From the NCBI GenBank assembly GCA_013298995.1, contig JAAFJW010000005.1, positions 1-43,578 on the forward strand: DNA of 43,578 nt, written 5' to 3'. The DNA comes from Sphingobacteriales bacterium. Lineage in GTDB: Bacteria > Bacteroidota > Bacteroidia > Sphingobacteriales > Sphingobacteriaceae. Both the position numbers and the translations under genes were made by a program. The notes below the pieces were generated by a model. It saw only the letters and a list, made by a program, of their open reading frames with translations. It searched no databases and was not told the DNA's origin. This document shows, in pieces, positions 6,819 to 14,068 of this stretch (its first letter is position 1; each line of letters begins with the position of its first letter).

Positions 6819-7530
6819 GAAAACAGCCAACGCCCTCGAATTGCAAAAAGCGTGGAGCGTAGATAACATACAAAAAAAAGTATATAAAACAATGAAACTA
6901 AGCGAACCATTTTACAACGCCTTTGGCTTACTGCCCACCACAGGTTTATGGTTTATTTGGGGCGCAAGTGGCAGCGGCAAAAGCAGTTTTATGTACAAGC
7001 TAATTAAAGAGTTGGCAAATTTTGAAAAAATAGGCGTAAACGATTTAGAAGAGGGGGCCGACCAAAGCGTACAAGATGCGTTTAAGCGTTTCAACATAGC
7101 AAAAATTAAAAGGCGATTAATTTGGTGTTGCGAAACTATGAAAGAAATGGACGAACGAATGAGCAAACCTAAAAGCCCGAACGTGTGGGTAATAAACAGT
7201 TTTCAATACACAGGTATGAGTTTCGAAGCCTTTTTAGCCTTTAAGCGCAAGCACCATAAAAAATTAATTATTGTAATAAGCCAAGCCGATGGTAAGCAGC
7301 CCGAAGGGCGTACCGCCCGAAAGGTAAAAAGCGATGCTGCTCTAAAAATTTGGGTAGAGGGTTATGTAGCCTTTAGCAAAGGCAGGTACATAGGTAACAA
7401 CGGCGGCACATACACCGTATGGCTTGAGGGAAGCGAACTTTACCACGGTACAGCCACACAAGCACCGCAACGTAATGCAATACTAAACAACGAACGCAAA
7501 GAAGTACGAGTAGATTTTCAAGATAGATAA
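6808..7530 (+). CDS. Second P-loop ATPase, RecA-fold-like
   Basis: A 240-residue protein overlapping the MuB-like gene. It has an intact Walker A, GASGSGKSS (52-60), a beta-strand ending VWVINSF (126-132) at the Walker B position with Asn where Asp is usual, and a later strand LIIVISQADGKQPEGR (153-168) resembling the motif of RecA/Sak4/DnaB-type ATPases. The C-terminus is strand-rich and basic. Mu has no counterpart here. Likely roles are a phage recombinase/annealing partner or replication helper after transposition. The ATPase fold is well supported; its class is inference. Confidence 0.7.
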   Translation: MPSKKTANALELQKAWSVDNIQKKVYKTMKLSEPFYNAFGLLPTTGLWFIWGASGSGKSSFMYKLIKELANFEKIGVNDLEEGADQSVQDAFKRFNIAKIKRRLIWCCETMKEMDERMSKPKSPNVWVINSFQYTGMSFEAFLAFKRKHHKKLIIVISQADGKQPEGRTARKVKSDAALKIWVEGYVAFSKGRYIGNNGGTYTVWLEGSELYHGTATQAPQRNAILNNERKEVRVDFQDR

Positions 7531-7556
7531 AAGCCAACCGCTAAAAGCAAAATAAA

Positions 7557-8099
7557 ATGAAACACACCACCACACACCAGCAATCAACCTCGGGCTTCGA
7601 GCCAAAAGCTAAAAGCCAACAGCTACCAGCTACACAAGTAGCTAAAAGCCACCAGCCAAAAGCCCTAACAAAAATAGCAGCCGACCGCCAAGCCCACGCC
7701 ACCCAACTAACCCAAGTGTGCCATTATTTAGGTTGGAGTAAGCAACAATACTGCAACCATCAATTTGCTACCTACACCGCATTTTTAACTAAAATATTTG
7801 CAGGCTACCCTGTAAGCTGGCTTAAAGATGCCGAGTACAGCCCCGCAATGCGAGGGTTTTTTAACCTAGAGTGGGCAAAGCGCAATACTAAGTTTTTGCC
7901 CTACGCACAAGCCCTATGCTTTACAGGTATAGAGGTTACACCACGTGGCAAAATGCAACATTGCGATGGTTTGCCATTAGGGTGCGATGCCGTACTAGCG
8001 CAATACGAGTTTACCCATAGCATAGCCGAAATGCTGGATTGTAGCCAGTTTTTGCAAAATTATAACACAGCTTTAAAACTAGTAATGTATGGAAAATAA
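7557..8099 (+). CDS. Early protein of unknown function, 180 aa
   Basis: Residues about 7-38 (STSGFEPKAKSQQLPATQVA and onward) are encoded by AGCC-mosaic repeat and probably form a disordered tail. The conserved-looking part is residues 40-180, with LGWSKQQYCNHQFATYTAFL and a Cys-bearing C-terminal half (ALCFTGIEV, MQHCDGLPLGCD). No known domain recognised. It ends with an 11-base overlap with the next gene, so it belongs to the same tightly packed early operon. Confidence 0.6.
   Translation: MKHTTTHQQSTSGFEPKAKSQQLPATQVAKSHQPKALTKIAADRQAHATQLTQVCHYLGWSKQQYCNHQFATYTAFLTKIFAGYPVSWLKDAEYSPAMRGFFNLEWAKRNTKFLPYAQALCFTGIEVTPRGKMQHCDGLPLGCDAVLAQYEFTHSIAEMLDCSQFLQNYNTALKLVMYGK
7591..7662 (+). repeat. 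AGCC-mosaic repeat inside a coding frame
   Basis: GGGCTTCGAGCCAAAAGCTA and following units, in-frame near the 5' end of the gene at 7557. A similar short block at 8113-8145 opens the next gene, so both neighbours carry a translated repeat near the N-terminus. Confidence 0.8.
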
Positions 8100-8394
8100 A
8101 CAAATAGCCACAAGCTTCGAGCCAACAGCTAAAAGCCAAAAGCCCTTTACCGAGACACGGCCAACAGGCAAAACAATTTGCTTCTTTAGCTACAACTTAA
8201 AGTTTTTAAGAAAAAAACACGGTTACATGGCAAGCGATTTAGCCGCAAAACTAAATACTCAATACAAAAATTATCGCAACTGGGAGTGTGGGCATTGCGA
8301 GCCCGCTATACCTGTGTTATTGAGGATATGCGCATTTTTTAACGTAAGCGCACAAACAATGCTAACCGAAAGTTTGGAGGACCTAGCAATATGA
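8089..8394 (+). CDS. Small XRE-type HTH protein
   Basis: A 101-residue protein. Residues about 8-22 derive from a repeat (FEPTAKSQKPF). Residues 35-92 form a Cro/CI-type helix-turn-helix: NLKFLRKKHGYMASDLAAKL, then NTQYKNYRNWECGHCEPAIP, then a helix ending in FFNVSAQTML. It overlaps the preceding gene by 11 bases and the next by four (ATGA), so it is translated as part of a coupled set. A regulator of the early operon or a replication accessory protein are both possible. The XRE fold is clear; the target is not. Confidence 0.7.
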   Translation: MENKQIATSFEPTAKSQKPFTETRPTGKTICFFSYNLKFLRKKHGYMASDLAAKLNTQYKNYRNWECGHCEPAIPVLLRICAFFNVSAQTMLTESLEDLAI

Positions 8395-8897
8395 TAACAC
8401 AACTTGTACGCAGCGAACTTCGGGCTTTAATTTTCGATGTGTTAAATATAGCACACAGGCTTGAAGCTATCGATATTCTTTTAAGCAACGAGCAATCAGC
8501 CACGAGCATCCAGCCAATAGCTAATAGCCAACAGCCCTCTACTACAAACAGTCAGCCCGAGGCTCGAAGCCCGCAGCCCGAATTGCCCGAAGCTCGAAGC
8601 CCGCAGCCCGCCTTGCCCGAAGCTATAATAAACGCCGTATGCACCGCACTGGATGTAACTATTGATGACTTAAAAAACGGCAAAAGAACCGAGCGCTTAG
8701 CAGATGCAAGGGCTTTGTTGAGTTACTTTTTAATGCAAAACACAAGGTTAAAACTTGTAGAAATTATAAAGTTAATGGGCTTGAAAAATCACAGCTCTGT
8801 GATTACGCACTTAAAAAAAGTAAAAGAACTAAGCAGTGTAGATAAGCACTTTGCTGATAAAAAAAACAAAGTAGAAAACTTAATAAATAAGTTATGA
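8391..8897 (+). CDS. DnaA C-terminal-domain (domain IV-like) protein
   Basis: 168 residues. Residues about 30-75 are repeat-encoded and low in complexity (SQPEARSPQPELPEARSPQP). Residues about 80-168 resemble the DnaA DNA-binding domain: ALDVTIDDLKNGKRTERLAD leads into ARALLSYFLMQNTRLKLVEI and a helix-turn-helix ending GLKNHSSVITHLKKVKEL, matching the GxRDHSTV signature position of DnaA with KNHSSV. There is no AAA+ domain. A stand-alone domain IV protein could bind DnaA-box-like sites and modulate host or phage initiation. Family resemblance is from motif recognition; role is inference. Confidence 0.7.
   Translation: MITQLVRSELRALIFDVLNIAHRLEAIDILLSNEQSATSIQPIANSQQPSTTNSQPEARSPQPELPEARSPQPALPEAIINAVCTALDVTIDDLKNGKRTERLADARALLSYFLMQNTRLKLVEIIKLMGLKNHSSVITHLKKVKELSSVDKHFADKKNKVENLINKL
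8488..8632 (+). repeat. Repeat block translated inside the DnaA-C-like gene
   Basis: AGCCA/AGCTA-type units shift into AGCCCGAGGCTCGAAGCCCG units; the motif GCCCGAAGCTCGAAGCCCGC occurs twice about 33 bases apart, translated as PEARSPQP repeats. Confidence 0.85.
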
Positions 8898-9217
8898 AAA
8901 TACCGTGTTCTCAGGCACAAATAGAGGGTATAGTTTTACTGCTAGGTGTATTGGTGCAAAGCCAAACACCTAGCAATATACCCGAAAAGCTGGTGTACAG
9001 CCACGTTTTAAAGCTATACCAAAAAACGAGGTTAAAACTCGAAAATTTCGGGCAAAAAACCACCGCCAAAAACAAAACTAGCTTTTGCCTAAGCGATAAC
9101 GAAGCCCTTGCCCTTTACGTGTACTTACAACAAGTAGCTATACCCGAACATCAATACCTATACGAAACGATAGTGCTTATAAGTGTAAAAAATGCAATAG
9201 AAAAGGAGTTTGCTTAA
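8894..9217 (+). CDS. Early protein of unknown function, 107 aa
   Basis: Starts with an ATGA overlap with the preceding stop. Mostly helical, with an N-terminal apolar helix (IEGIVLLLGVLVQSQ) not long or clean enough to call a signal peptide, a basic middle (KTRLKLENFGQKTTAKNKTS) and a C-terminal helix (NEALALYVYLQQVAIPEHQY). No known motif. The following small membrane gene overlaps its stop codon by one base. Confidence 0.6.
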   Translation: MKIPCSQAQIEGIVLLLGVLVQSQTPSNIPEKLVYSHVLKLYQKTRLKLENFGQKTTAKNKTSFCLSDNEALALYVYLQQVAIPEHQYLYETIVLISVKNAIEKEFA

Positions 9218-9384
9218 TGGAAACAATGGCTATAAACATACTTACAGTACTCATAGTGCTGGTATTAAACCTTAACGAATACTTGGAATATAAAAGAGAG
9301 AAAATTAACAGAAATACTAACCGCCGCCAGCTAACCGCCAAAAACTACCAGCTAAAAGCCAAAAAAAAACACAATGAAAATTAA
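9217..9384 (+). CDS. Small membrane protein, 55 aa
   Basis: ATG at 9217 shares its first base with the preceding stop. Residues 4-20 (MAINILTVLIVLVLNLN) form one likely membrane segment, followed by a charged stretch (EYLEYKREKINRN). The last ~17 residues (RRQLTAKNYQLKAKKK) are encoded by an AGCC-mosaic repeat. It ends 11 bases inside the DUF3164 gene. Supported by tight coupling on both sides. Possibly a host membrane effector; function unknown. Confidence 0.55.
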   Translation: METMAINILTVLIVLVLNLNEYLEYKREKINRNTNRRQLTAKNYQLKAKKKHNEN

Positions 9385-10018
9385 CCAACAAAAACCCACA
9401 CACCTACATTGGAGCGATGAAGCTGGTAACAACATACCCTACAACCGCACCACCAATTACGAACGCAATGCCGAACGTACCACGGCCAAACTGGCCAAAG
9501 AAGCCCTAAAATTAAACGAGAATTTAACAGCGTTTAAAACCTTATTAAAAACCGAAGCTTGCAAGCTTTACGAAGCCTTTTGCAGCCAAAATAACGGGAA
9601 AATTGGGCAGGGCAAAGGTAACGCAACATTTTACAATTTCGATAGAAGTATTAAAGTTGAAGTAGCCATACAGGAAGCAATAATGTTTGATGAAAACACC
9701 ATTGAATTAGCCAAAGCAAAACTAGATGAAGTTTTAAACGATGGCTTAATTGGCGCAAAAGATTTTATTAAACCCCTAGTAATGGATGCCTTTAAAAACA
9801 CAGGTGGCAGGTTAGATACCAAACGGGTTTTAGGCTTACGCCGATACGCCGACCGTGTGCAAGATGTACGCTACAAAGAGGCTATGGAACTAATAGATAA
9901 AGCCATACGGAAGCCAAAAAGCAAAGAATATTACCGTGTATGGCTTAAAGATGCACAAGGCGAGTACCAAGATATACAACTAAACTTCGCATCTATACAA
10001 TTAGCGGAAACGGTATGA
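9374..10018 (+). CDS. DUF3164 family early phage protein
   Basis: 214 residues, with the pattern of the DUF3164 family found in Mu-like phages. It has an N-terminal HWSDEAGNNIPYNRTTNYER-like start, a helical middle, an FDRSIKVEVAIQEAIMFDEN strand region, and a C-terminal GGRLDTKRVLGLRRY motif. The family is found near the transposition genes of transposable phages and has no defined activity; a nucleic-acid role is suspected from context. It overlaps a tiny downstream frame by four bases. Confidence 0.75.
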   Translation: MKINQQKPTHLHWSDEAGNNIPYNRTTNYERNAERTTAKLAKEALKLNENLTAFKTLLKTEACKLYEAFCSQNNGKIGQGKGNATFYNFDRSIKVEVAIQEAIMFDENTIELAKAKLDEVLNDGLIGAKDFIKPLVMDAFKNTGGRLDTKRVLGLRRYADRVQDVRYKEAMELIDKAIRKPKSKEYYRVWLKDAQGEYQDIQLNFASIQLAETV

Positions 10019-10077
10019 TTTGGCTAATTGCACTAATTTTTTTAATAACAGTTGCCCTTACCGAGGGCGATAATTAA
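10015..10077 (+). CDS. Micro-protein, 20 aa, single membrane helix
   Basis: ATGA overlap with the stop of the DUF3164 gene. The peptide is MIWLIALIFLITVALTEGDN, a hydrophobic helix with an acidic tail. Coupled placement and clean membrane character support a real micro-protein, but 20 codons is within the range of chance. Confidence 0.4.
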   Translation: MIWLIALIFLITVALTEGDN

Positions 10078-10087
10078 CCACCGCCAA

Positions 10088-10112
10088 TCCCCCCTTTGGG
10101 GGCTAGGGGGAT
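10088..10112. repeat. CCCCCTTTGGGGG-type repeat
   Basis: CCCCCCTTTGGGGG, CTA, then GGGGGATTAAAC, in the gap between the 20-aa frame and the next gene. Further copies at 10478-10501 and 10556-10600. Confidence 0.85.
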
Positions 10113-10130
10113 TAAACAACACAACACAAA

Positions 10131-10409
10131 ATGAAAAAACTAAAGCAACACACACAAATGACCGTTTATACCGCAATATCAAAACAATTAGGCTTTGAGC
10201 CTCGGGCAATAGCTATACCCGCAATAAGTGAAGCTAAAGAATTATTAAAGCAGGTAAAAAAACAAGATGCCTACGCATTTAAAAAAGTGTTCGAGGTACA
10301 TCGCTTTGCGCCAAACGGTGTAACCGAGGCACACATCGAAGCTGTTAATATATGCTTTGAAGCATTTGTAAGTGGGCAAGCAATATTTAACGCCATAGAA
10401 GCGAAATAG
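10131..10409 (+). CDS. Early protein of unknown function, 92 aa
   Basis: Small, basic and helical: MKKLKQHTQMTVYTAISKQL, a Pro/Ala turn (AIAIPAISEAKELL), then a helix ending VKKQDAYAFKKVFEVHRFAP. No signal or membrane segment and no recognised domain. It sits between two repeat blocks in the early operon. Codon use matches its neighbours. Confidence 0.6.
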   Translation: MKKLKQHTQMTVYTAISKQLGFEPRAIAIPAISEAKELLKQVKKQDAYAFKKVFEVHRFAPNGVTEAHIEAVNICFEAFVSGQAIFNAIEAK

Positions 10410-10477
10410 CAACGGGCTATCGGGCTTCTAGCCACGAGCTAAAAGCAAAACGATTAAACAGGTAACCACCACAAACA

Positions 10478-10600
10478 CCCCCCTTTTGGGGCTTGGGGGA
10501 TAAACTAAAAGCAATGAAACAAAAACACCAAACAAGTAATACGCCGCCAATCCCGTCGCCAATCCCCCCTTTGGGGGTTAGGGGGATTAGGGTTAGGGGG
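10478..10600. repeat. Two CCCCCTTTTGGGG/CCCCCTTTGGGGG repeats flanking a gene start
   Basis: One copy at 10478-10501 just upstream of the ATG at 10514, and a longer copy at 10556-10600 with extra TTAGGGGGA units, translated as SPIPPLGVRGIRVRG inside the gene. Confidence 0.85.
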
Positions 10601-10783
10601 AATAACAAAAGATATTACCTGCACCGCCGTGTAAAAAGGTTTGAAAACGTAATTGTTTTTGCTAAAGAAAGAACAGTGTACACACCCTTTACACAGCTGG
10701 AAGCTATGCCAGTTGGTTTAAGTTTTTACATAAAACAGCTAATAAATCTAGGATATAACATTCAAATACAATTATTTAATTAA
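10514..10783 (+). CDS. Small unknown protein with a repeat-encoded N-terminus
   Basis: I choose the ATG at 10514 (MKQKHQTSNTPPIPSPIPPL), because the only earlier in-frame start is a TTG at 10493 inside a repeat. The first ~32 residues come largely from two repeat copies. The remaining ~57 residues (NNKRYYLHRRVKRFENVIVF and onward) look like a compact alpha/beta fold. It could be that the original gene started later and the repeat extended it. No family recognised. Three bases separate it from the next gene. Confidence 0.5.
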   Translation: MKQKHQTSNTPPIPSPIPPLGVRGIRVRGNNKRYYLHRRVKRFENVIVFAKERTVYTPFTQLEAMPVGLSFYIKQLINLGYNIQIQLFN

Positions 10784-10785
10784 AA

Positions 10786-11580
10786 ATGGGCAAAAAACTA
10801 CCCTATACACACACCGCTTTTGTAATCGAAAACTACCTAAAGCTAACCAACGCCGAAATGGCTAGGCAATTAGGCTGTAGCGCTGGTGGGGTAAAAAGTA
10901 TTTTAAAAAGCTTAGGTATAGTAATACCCGCACACATTATAGCCGAACGGAAGCAATTAACAAGGTTTAAAAACGGGCAAATAAGCCACAACAAAGGCAA
11001 AAAACAAACCGATTACATGACACCCGAAGCTATTGCCAATACCGCAAAAACACGCTTTAAAAAAGGTCGCTTACCGCACAATTGCTATAACGAAATAGGT
11101 AAAATAGTAGTACGAGGGGCCTCGGGCTTCGGGCAATCGGGCAACCAGCTAAATAACGTTGAAAGTAAGCCCGAGGCTCGCAGCCCGAAGCTCGCTTTGC
11201 CCGAGGCTCGCAGCCCGAAGCCCGCTTTGCCCTATAAATACATCTGCACCGCAATAGGTAAGTGGGAACTATACCACCGCTACCTATGGCAACAAACCCA
11301 CGGCGCAATCCCGCAAGGGCATTGTATTTGGTTTAAAGATGGCGATACAATGAATTGCAGCATAGAAAACCTAGAGTGCATAAGCCGTAAAGAAAACCGC
11401 TACCGAAACTCGGCACCACAAAAATTAAGTGCAAAGTTTTTAGCCCGCACCATTGTAGGTAAAAACGGAAACACAGCGGGCCTACTAAATCAAACCCAAC
11501 TTTTAGAAACCAAAAAAACACACATATTAATTAACCGTAAAATCAAACAACATGGCAAACAACAAAATGAGCGACCTTAA
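10786..11580 (+). CDS. HTH-HNH endonuclease with in-frame repeat insert
   Basis: 264 residues. Residues 10-45 hold a helix-turn-helix (LTNAEMARQLGCSAGGVKSI). A basic linker with RFKNGQISHNKGKK and RFKKGRLPHN follows, as in phage HNH proteins with NUMOD-like DNA-binding elements. Residues about 158-200 form an HNH nuclease core (WELYHRYLWQQTHGAIPQGH, CIWFKDGDTMNCSIENLECI), likely nicking or cutting DNA with a bound metal. Residues about 111-149 are an AGCCCG-mosaic repeat inserted between binding and catalytic parts. It may be a free-standing homing-type or packaging-related nuclease. The next gene starts 29 bases before its end. Confidence 0.78.
   Translation: MGKKLPYTHTAFVIENYLKLTNAEMARQLGCSAGGVKSILKSLGIVIPAHIIAERKQLTRFKNGQISHNKGKKQTDYMTPEAIANTAKTRFKKGRLPHNCYNEIGKIVVRGASGFGQSGNQLNNVESKPEARSPKLALPEARSPKPALPYKYICTAIGKWELYHRYLWQQTHGAIPQGHCIWFKDGDTMNCSIENLECISRKENRYRNSAPQKLSAKFLARTIVGKNGNTAGLLNQTQLLETKKTHILINRKIKQHGKQQNERP
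11116..11232 (+). repeat. AGCCCG-mosaic repeat inside the HNH gene
   Basis: GCCTCGGGCTTCGGGCAATC on the left and repeated GCCCGAGGCTCGCAGCCCGA units on the right, in opposite orientation, around a short spacer. The transcript can fold back into a GC-rich hairpin while staying in frame. Confidence 0.85.
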
Positions 11581-11791
11581 CAACCACCTTTTTGCACAAC
11601 TAGAAAGGTTAAACGATGAAACCCTAGACGGCGAAGCAATGGAGCAGGAGTTTAAGAAAGCAAAAGCAATACAAAGCGTTGCAGGGCAAATTATTAAAGC
11701 AAGTGCCTTGGTAATGCAAGCCGCAAAACTTACCGCAGCTGGCGAATTTAACGAAGAGCAAAGCAGCGTAAAAAACAAATTATTAAACTAA
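11552..11791 (+). CDS. Small helical early phage protein, 79 aa
   Basis: Starts inside the HNH gene (29-base overlap). MANNKMSDLNNHLFAQLERL is followed by an acidic then an alanine-rich helix (SVAGQIIKASALVMQAAKLT). The layout resembles small conserved proteins seen early in Bacteroidota Mu-like prophages, but I cannot name a family. No membrane or signal segment. Probably a helical DNA- or protein-binding accessory. Confidence 0.6.
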   Translation: MANNKMSDLNNHLFAQLERLNDETLDGEAMEQEFKKAKAIQSVAGQIIKASALVMQAAKLTAAGEFNEEQSSVKNKLLN

Positions 11792-11870
11792 AAAACGGGC
11801 TTTCGGGCAACGAGCGTATTGCCACGGGCAACGAGCCAAGAGCCACCAGCCAAAAGCTAACAGCCAAACC
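11792..11870 (+). repeat. AGCC-mosaic repeat, intergenic
   Basis: GGGCTTTCGGGCAACGAGCG changes gradually into GAGCCACCAGCCAAAAGCTA, showing within one block that the CGGGC and AGCCAAAAGCC unit types belong to one mosaic family. Confidence 0.8.
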
Positions 11871-11894
11871 CACCGCCCCCAAACAAAAAAAGAT

Positions 11895-12473
11895 ATGAAA
11901 CCCTATATACACCCAGTACACCAATGCCACGATGGTATAATAACCAGTTTTACAAAACGTAAAATAGATTTAAAAAAACCAGCTGTAGATATGATTTGCC
12001 TTACAGATATTGCACAAGGTTTAGCCAATACCTGCCGTTTTGGTGGGCAAATGCAAAAATTTTATAGCGTGGCGCAACACAGCATATTGGTAACTATGCT
12101 AGCCCCGCCCGAGCTGCAAAAAGCGGCACTATTACACGATGCAGCCGAAGCGTATTTAGGTGATATAATAAAGCCCCTTAAAAATATGATTAGCGGTTAC
12201 GCCGAAATAGAAACCGCTTTTGAACGGGTTATATTTAAAAAGTTTGGAGTTGATTTTGATTTACTAAAAGAAATTAAACCATACGATATGCGGGCTCTTA
12301 CAATTGAGTACGAAGCCATACACGGCGAAGGTTTAGAGTTTAAAAAAGTATTTTACAACGGTACGGCCACTCCTTTTTGGACACCCGAAAAAGCGGTTGA
12401 TATTTATGTAAACATGCTTAATGGTTTAGTATTACAAAACTTATTCCGAGGAAAAAGCCATAAACAAAGTTAA
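11895..12473 (+). CDS. HD-domain phosphohydrolase
   Basis: 192 residues with the HD superfamily metal motif. The first His is in FYSVAQHSILV, the HD pair in AALLHDAAEAYLGDI, and a later Asp lies in the C-terminal helices. The order and the TCRFGGQM segment match YfbR-like/phage HD nucleotide phosphohydrolases, which act on (d)NMPs or related nucleotides in the cytoplasm. In a phage it may adjust nucleotide pools or destroy host signalling nucleotides. Family call is solid; the substrate is unknown. It is preceded by a repeat-filled gap. Confidence 0.8.
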   Translation: MKPYIHPVHQCHDGIITSFTKRKIDLKKPAVDMICLTDIAQGLANTCRFGGQMQKFYSVAQHSILVTMLAPPELQKAALLHDAAEAYLGDIIKPLKNMISGYAEIETAFERVIFKKFGVDFDLLKEIKPYDMRALTIEYEAIHGEGLEFKKVFYNGTATPFWTPEKAVDIYVNMLNGLVLQNLFRGKSHKQS

Positions 12474-12499
12474 ACCCAAAACAAGCGAAGCCCACCACC

Positions 12500-12570
12500 C
12501 TAGGCTACAAGCCATAACACATTATAAAAGGAAGCCCGTAGCCCGAAGCCCGAAAGCCCGAAGCCTAAAA
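12500..12570 (+). repeat. AGCCCG-mosaic repeat, intergenic
   Basis: Ends in consecutive AAGCCCG units (AGCCCGAAGCCCGAAAGCCC) directly before the ATG at 12572, leaving almost no other leader sequence. Confidence 0.8.
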
Positions 12571-12571
12571 T

Positions 12572-12841
12572 ATGCAACGCAACCAAACCACCACCGTAAG
12601 CCAATTAAATATAGGCGACCGCTTTTACAAATGTAACGACCGTAGCAAAACTGCCTACCAACTTACCAATATCAAAAGCAACTTTTTAAACAGTAAATAC
12701 TACTGCCTCGAAACCGTTCTTATTGACCGCCCATTTCCCCCTTTGGGGGATAGGGGGACAAAACAAATAAACGGCAGCACACCCGTAATTTTTTTACACA
12801 ACAAACCAGCTACTAGCCAACCGCTAAAAGCTACCAGCTAA
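12572..12841 (+). CDS. Small unknown protein with two repeat-encoded patches
   Basis: 89 residues. The N-terminal half (QLNIGDRFYKCNDRSKTAYQ) resembles a small beta-barrel, as in proteins that set up regulated surface contacts, but no family is assigned. Residues about 52-62 (RPFPPLGDRGTK) come from a CCCCCTTTGGGGG repeat and the last ten from an AGCC-mosaic repeat. Both insertions keep the frame open. Four bases separate it from the next gene. Confidence 0.5.
   Translation: MQRNQTTTVSQLNIGDRFYKCNDRSKTAYQLTNIKSNFLNSKYYCLETVLIDRPFPPLGDRGTKQINGSTPVIFLHNKPATSQPLKATS
12736..12759. repeat. CCCCCTTTGGGGG-type repeat in frame
   Basis: CCCCCTTTGGGGGATAGGGGG inside the gene at 12572, read as PPLGDRG. 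Confidence 0.85.
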
Positions 12842-12845
12842 AAAA

Positions 12846-13244
12846 ATGAGAAACTACGCACAACTATTTGCCATTTGCAAAGCCCAGGGCTTTGATTATA
12901 AAGATAAAGTGGCCGAAATTACCAACGGCCGTACCGATAGCCTAAAAGCCCTAACCGATGCCGAGTACCGTGAAATGATGCTACAACTAAACAAGCACAA
13001 CGCACACCTACGCCAAACCAAAAATTTTGAAATTAAGCCAGGCGATAAGCAACGTAAAAAAATGATAGCCCTAGCAAAAAACATGGGCTATAGCAATGCC
13101 GTTGATGCCTTAAATAATTGGTGCATGCAATACGGCAAATACGCCAAACCGCTAATGCAACACACCGAAAACGAACTAAACCACGTATTAAGCGTTTACG
13201 AAAACGAAGTTTACAGCAGTTATTTAGCCAATTTAAACAAGTAG
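12846..13244 (+). CDS. Possible Gp16/GemA-like (DUF1018) early protein
   Basis: 132 residues, all helical. An N-terminal AQLFAICKAQGFDYKDKVAE leads into LTDAEYREMMLQLNKHNAHL, then PGDKQRKKMIALAKNMGYS and a C-terminal helical part. The arrangement of a short helical start, a spacer and a K-rich KKMIALA helix near a GYS turn is reminiscent of Mu Gp16/GemA-family proteins, which influence host DNA topology genes. The match is by general pattern only and could be wrong. Its position late in the early operon agrees. Confidence 0.5.
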   Translation: MRNYAQLFAICKAQGFDYKDKVAEITNGRTDSLKALTDAEYREMMLQLNKHNAHLRQTKNFEIKPGDKQRKKMIALAKNMGYSNAVDALNNWCMQYGKYAKPLMQHTENELNHVLSVYENEVYSSYLANLNK

Positions 13245-13346
13245 CCACGAGCTGGCGGGCAACCAGCCTCGGGCTAAAAGCCAACCGCCAAAAGCTAACC
13301 CATTAAACAAGAACGCCGCCAAAACCCCCTTTGGGGGCCAGGGGGA
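13244..13346. repeat. Both repeat families side by side
   Basis: AGCC-mosaic units (CCACGAGCTGGCGGGCAACC to GCCAAAAGCTAACCC, 13244-13300) are followed by a CCCCCTTTGGGGG repeat (13323-13346). Together they fill the gap before the gene at 13360. Confidence 0.85.
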
Positions 13347-13359
13347 TAAACAAGCCACC

Positions 13360-14004
13360 ATGCAAACAACCTACACCATCACAAGCCACAAGCTAAAAGG
13401 TTATATAGAATTTAGCTATTTAAACGGAATTTTAAAGCAAATTAAATTTTCTTTAAAAGAAAACTTTAGTCCCCTACAATGGGATGCCTTTAAACACAAC
13501 ATAACATACAACGAAACCATGGTACAACATTTTGAAAAGCTAGGTTTTGAAGTTAAAAAAAGCACCACACCTTCGGCCACCCTCCCCCTCGGGGAGGGCA
13601 GGGTGGGGACTGGGGAATTGGAAGGCACAAACATTAAAATTGCCCTTTTTTGCCGCCTGTACGAGAAACACACCACCGTAAAATACAAAGTAAGCCCTGC
13701 CGATAGCGGCAAAATAAAACTAATAAAAATAGATGATGCCTTACTAACCGCCTACTTTACCAGCCCCAATTTTTTGTTTAAAAACAAATACAGCATAGCC
13801 AATTTAGTAAAATACTACAACGAGCTACTCGCCGAAATTGCCACAGCTGGCAAAGCCAAACACCCCAACCATTACGATAAAGCCTACCAAGCAAAACTAC
13901 CCGTTAGCGAAGTGGCTAGCTACTGGGCACACCTGCGAAGCCTGGGCCTGCAGCCCAAAAAGGATAGGGTTGGCAATACGTTGGATTGGGTGGCGGTGGG
14001 GTAA
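13360..14004 (+). CDS. Unknown early protein with in-frame repeat, 214 aa
   Basis: The N-terminal part reads as a beta-rich domain (TITSHKLKGYIEFSYLNGIL). Residues about 72-87 (SATLPLGEGRVGTGEL) are encoded by a GC-rich CTCCCCCTCGGGGAGGGC-type element that is clearly inserted. The C-terminal half (KLPVSEVASYWAHLRSLGLQ) is helical. No known domain recognised. It is the last of the repeat-rich early genes; a short AGCC patch follows at 14005-14030. Confidence 0.55.
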   Translation: MQTTYTITSHKLKGYIEFSYLNGILKQIKFSLKENFSPLQWDAFKHNITYNETMVQHFEKLGFEVKKSTTPSATLPLGEGRVGTGELEGTNIKIALFCRLYEKHTTVKYKVSPADSGKIKLIKIDDALLTAYFTSPNFLFKNKYSIANLVKYYNELLAEIATAGKAKHPNHYDKAYQAKLPVSEVASYWAHLRSLGLQPKKDRVGNTLDWVAVG

Positions 14005-14068
14005 AAGCCACGGGCTACGAGCCACGGGCAAACAGTAACAATTAAATAATTTAACTAAACTTAATATT

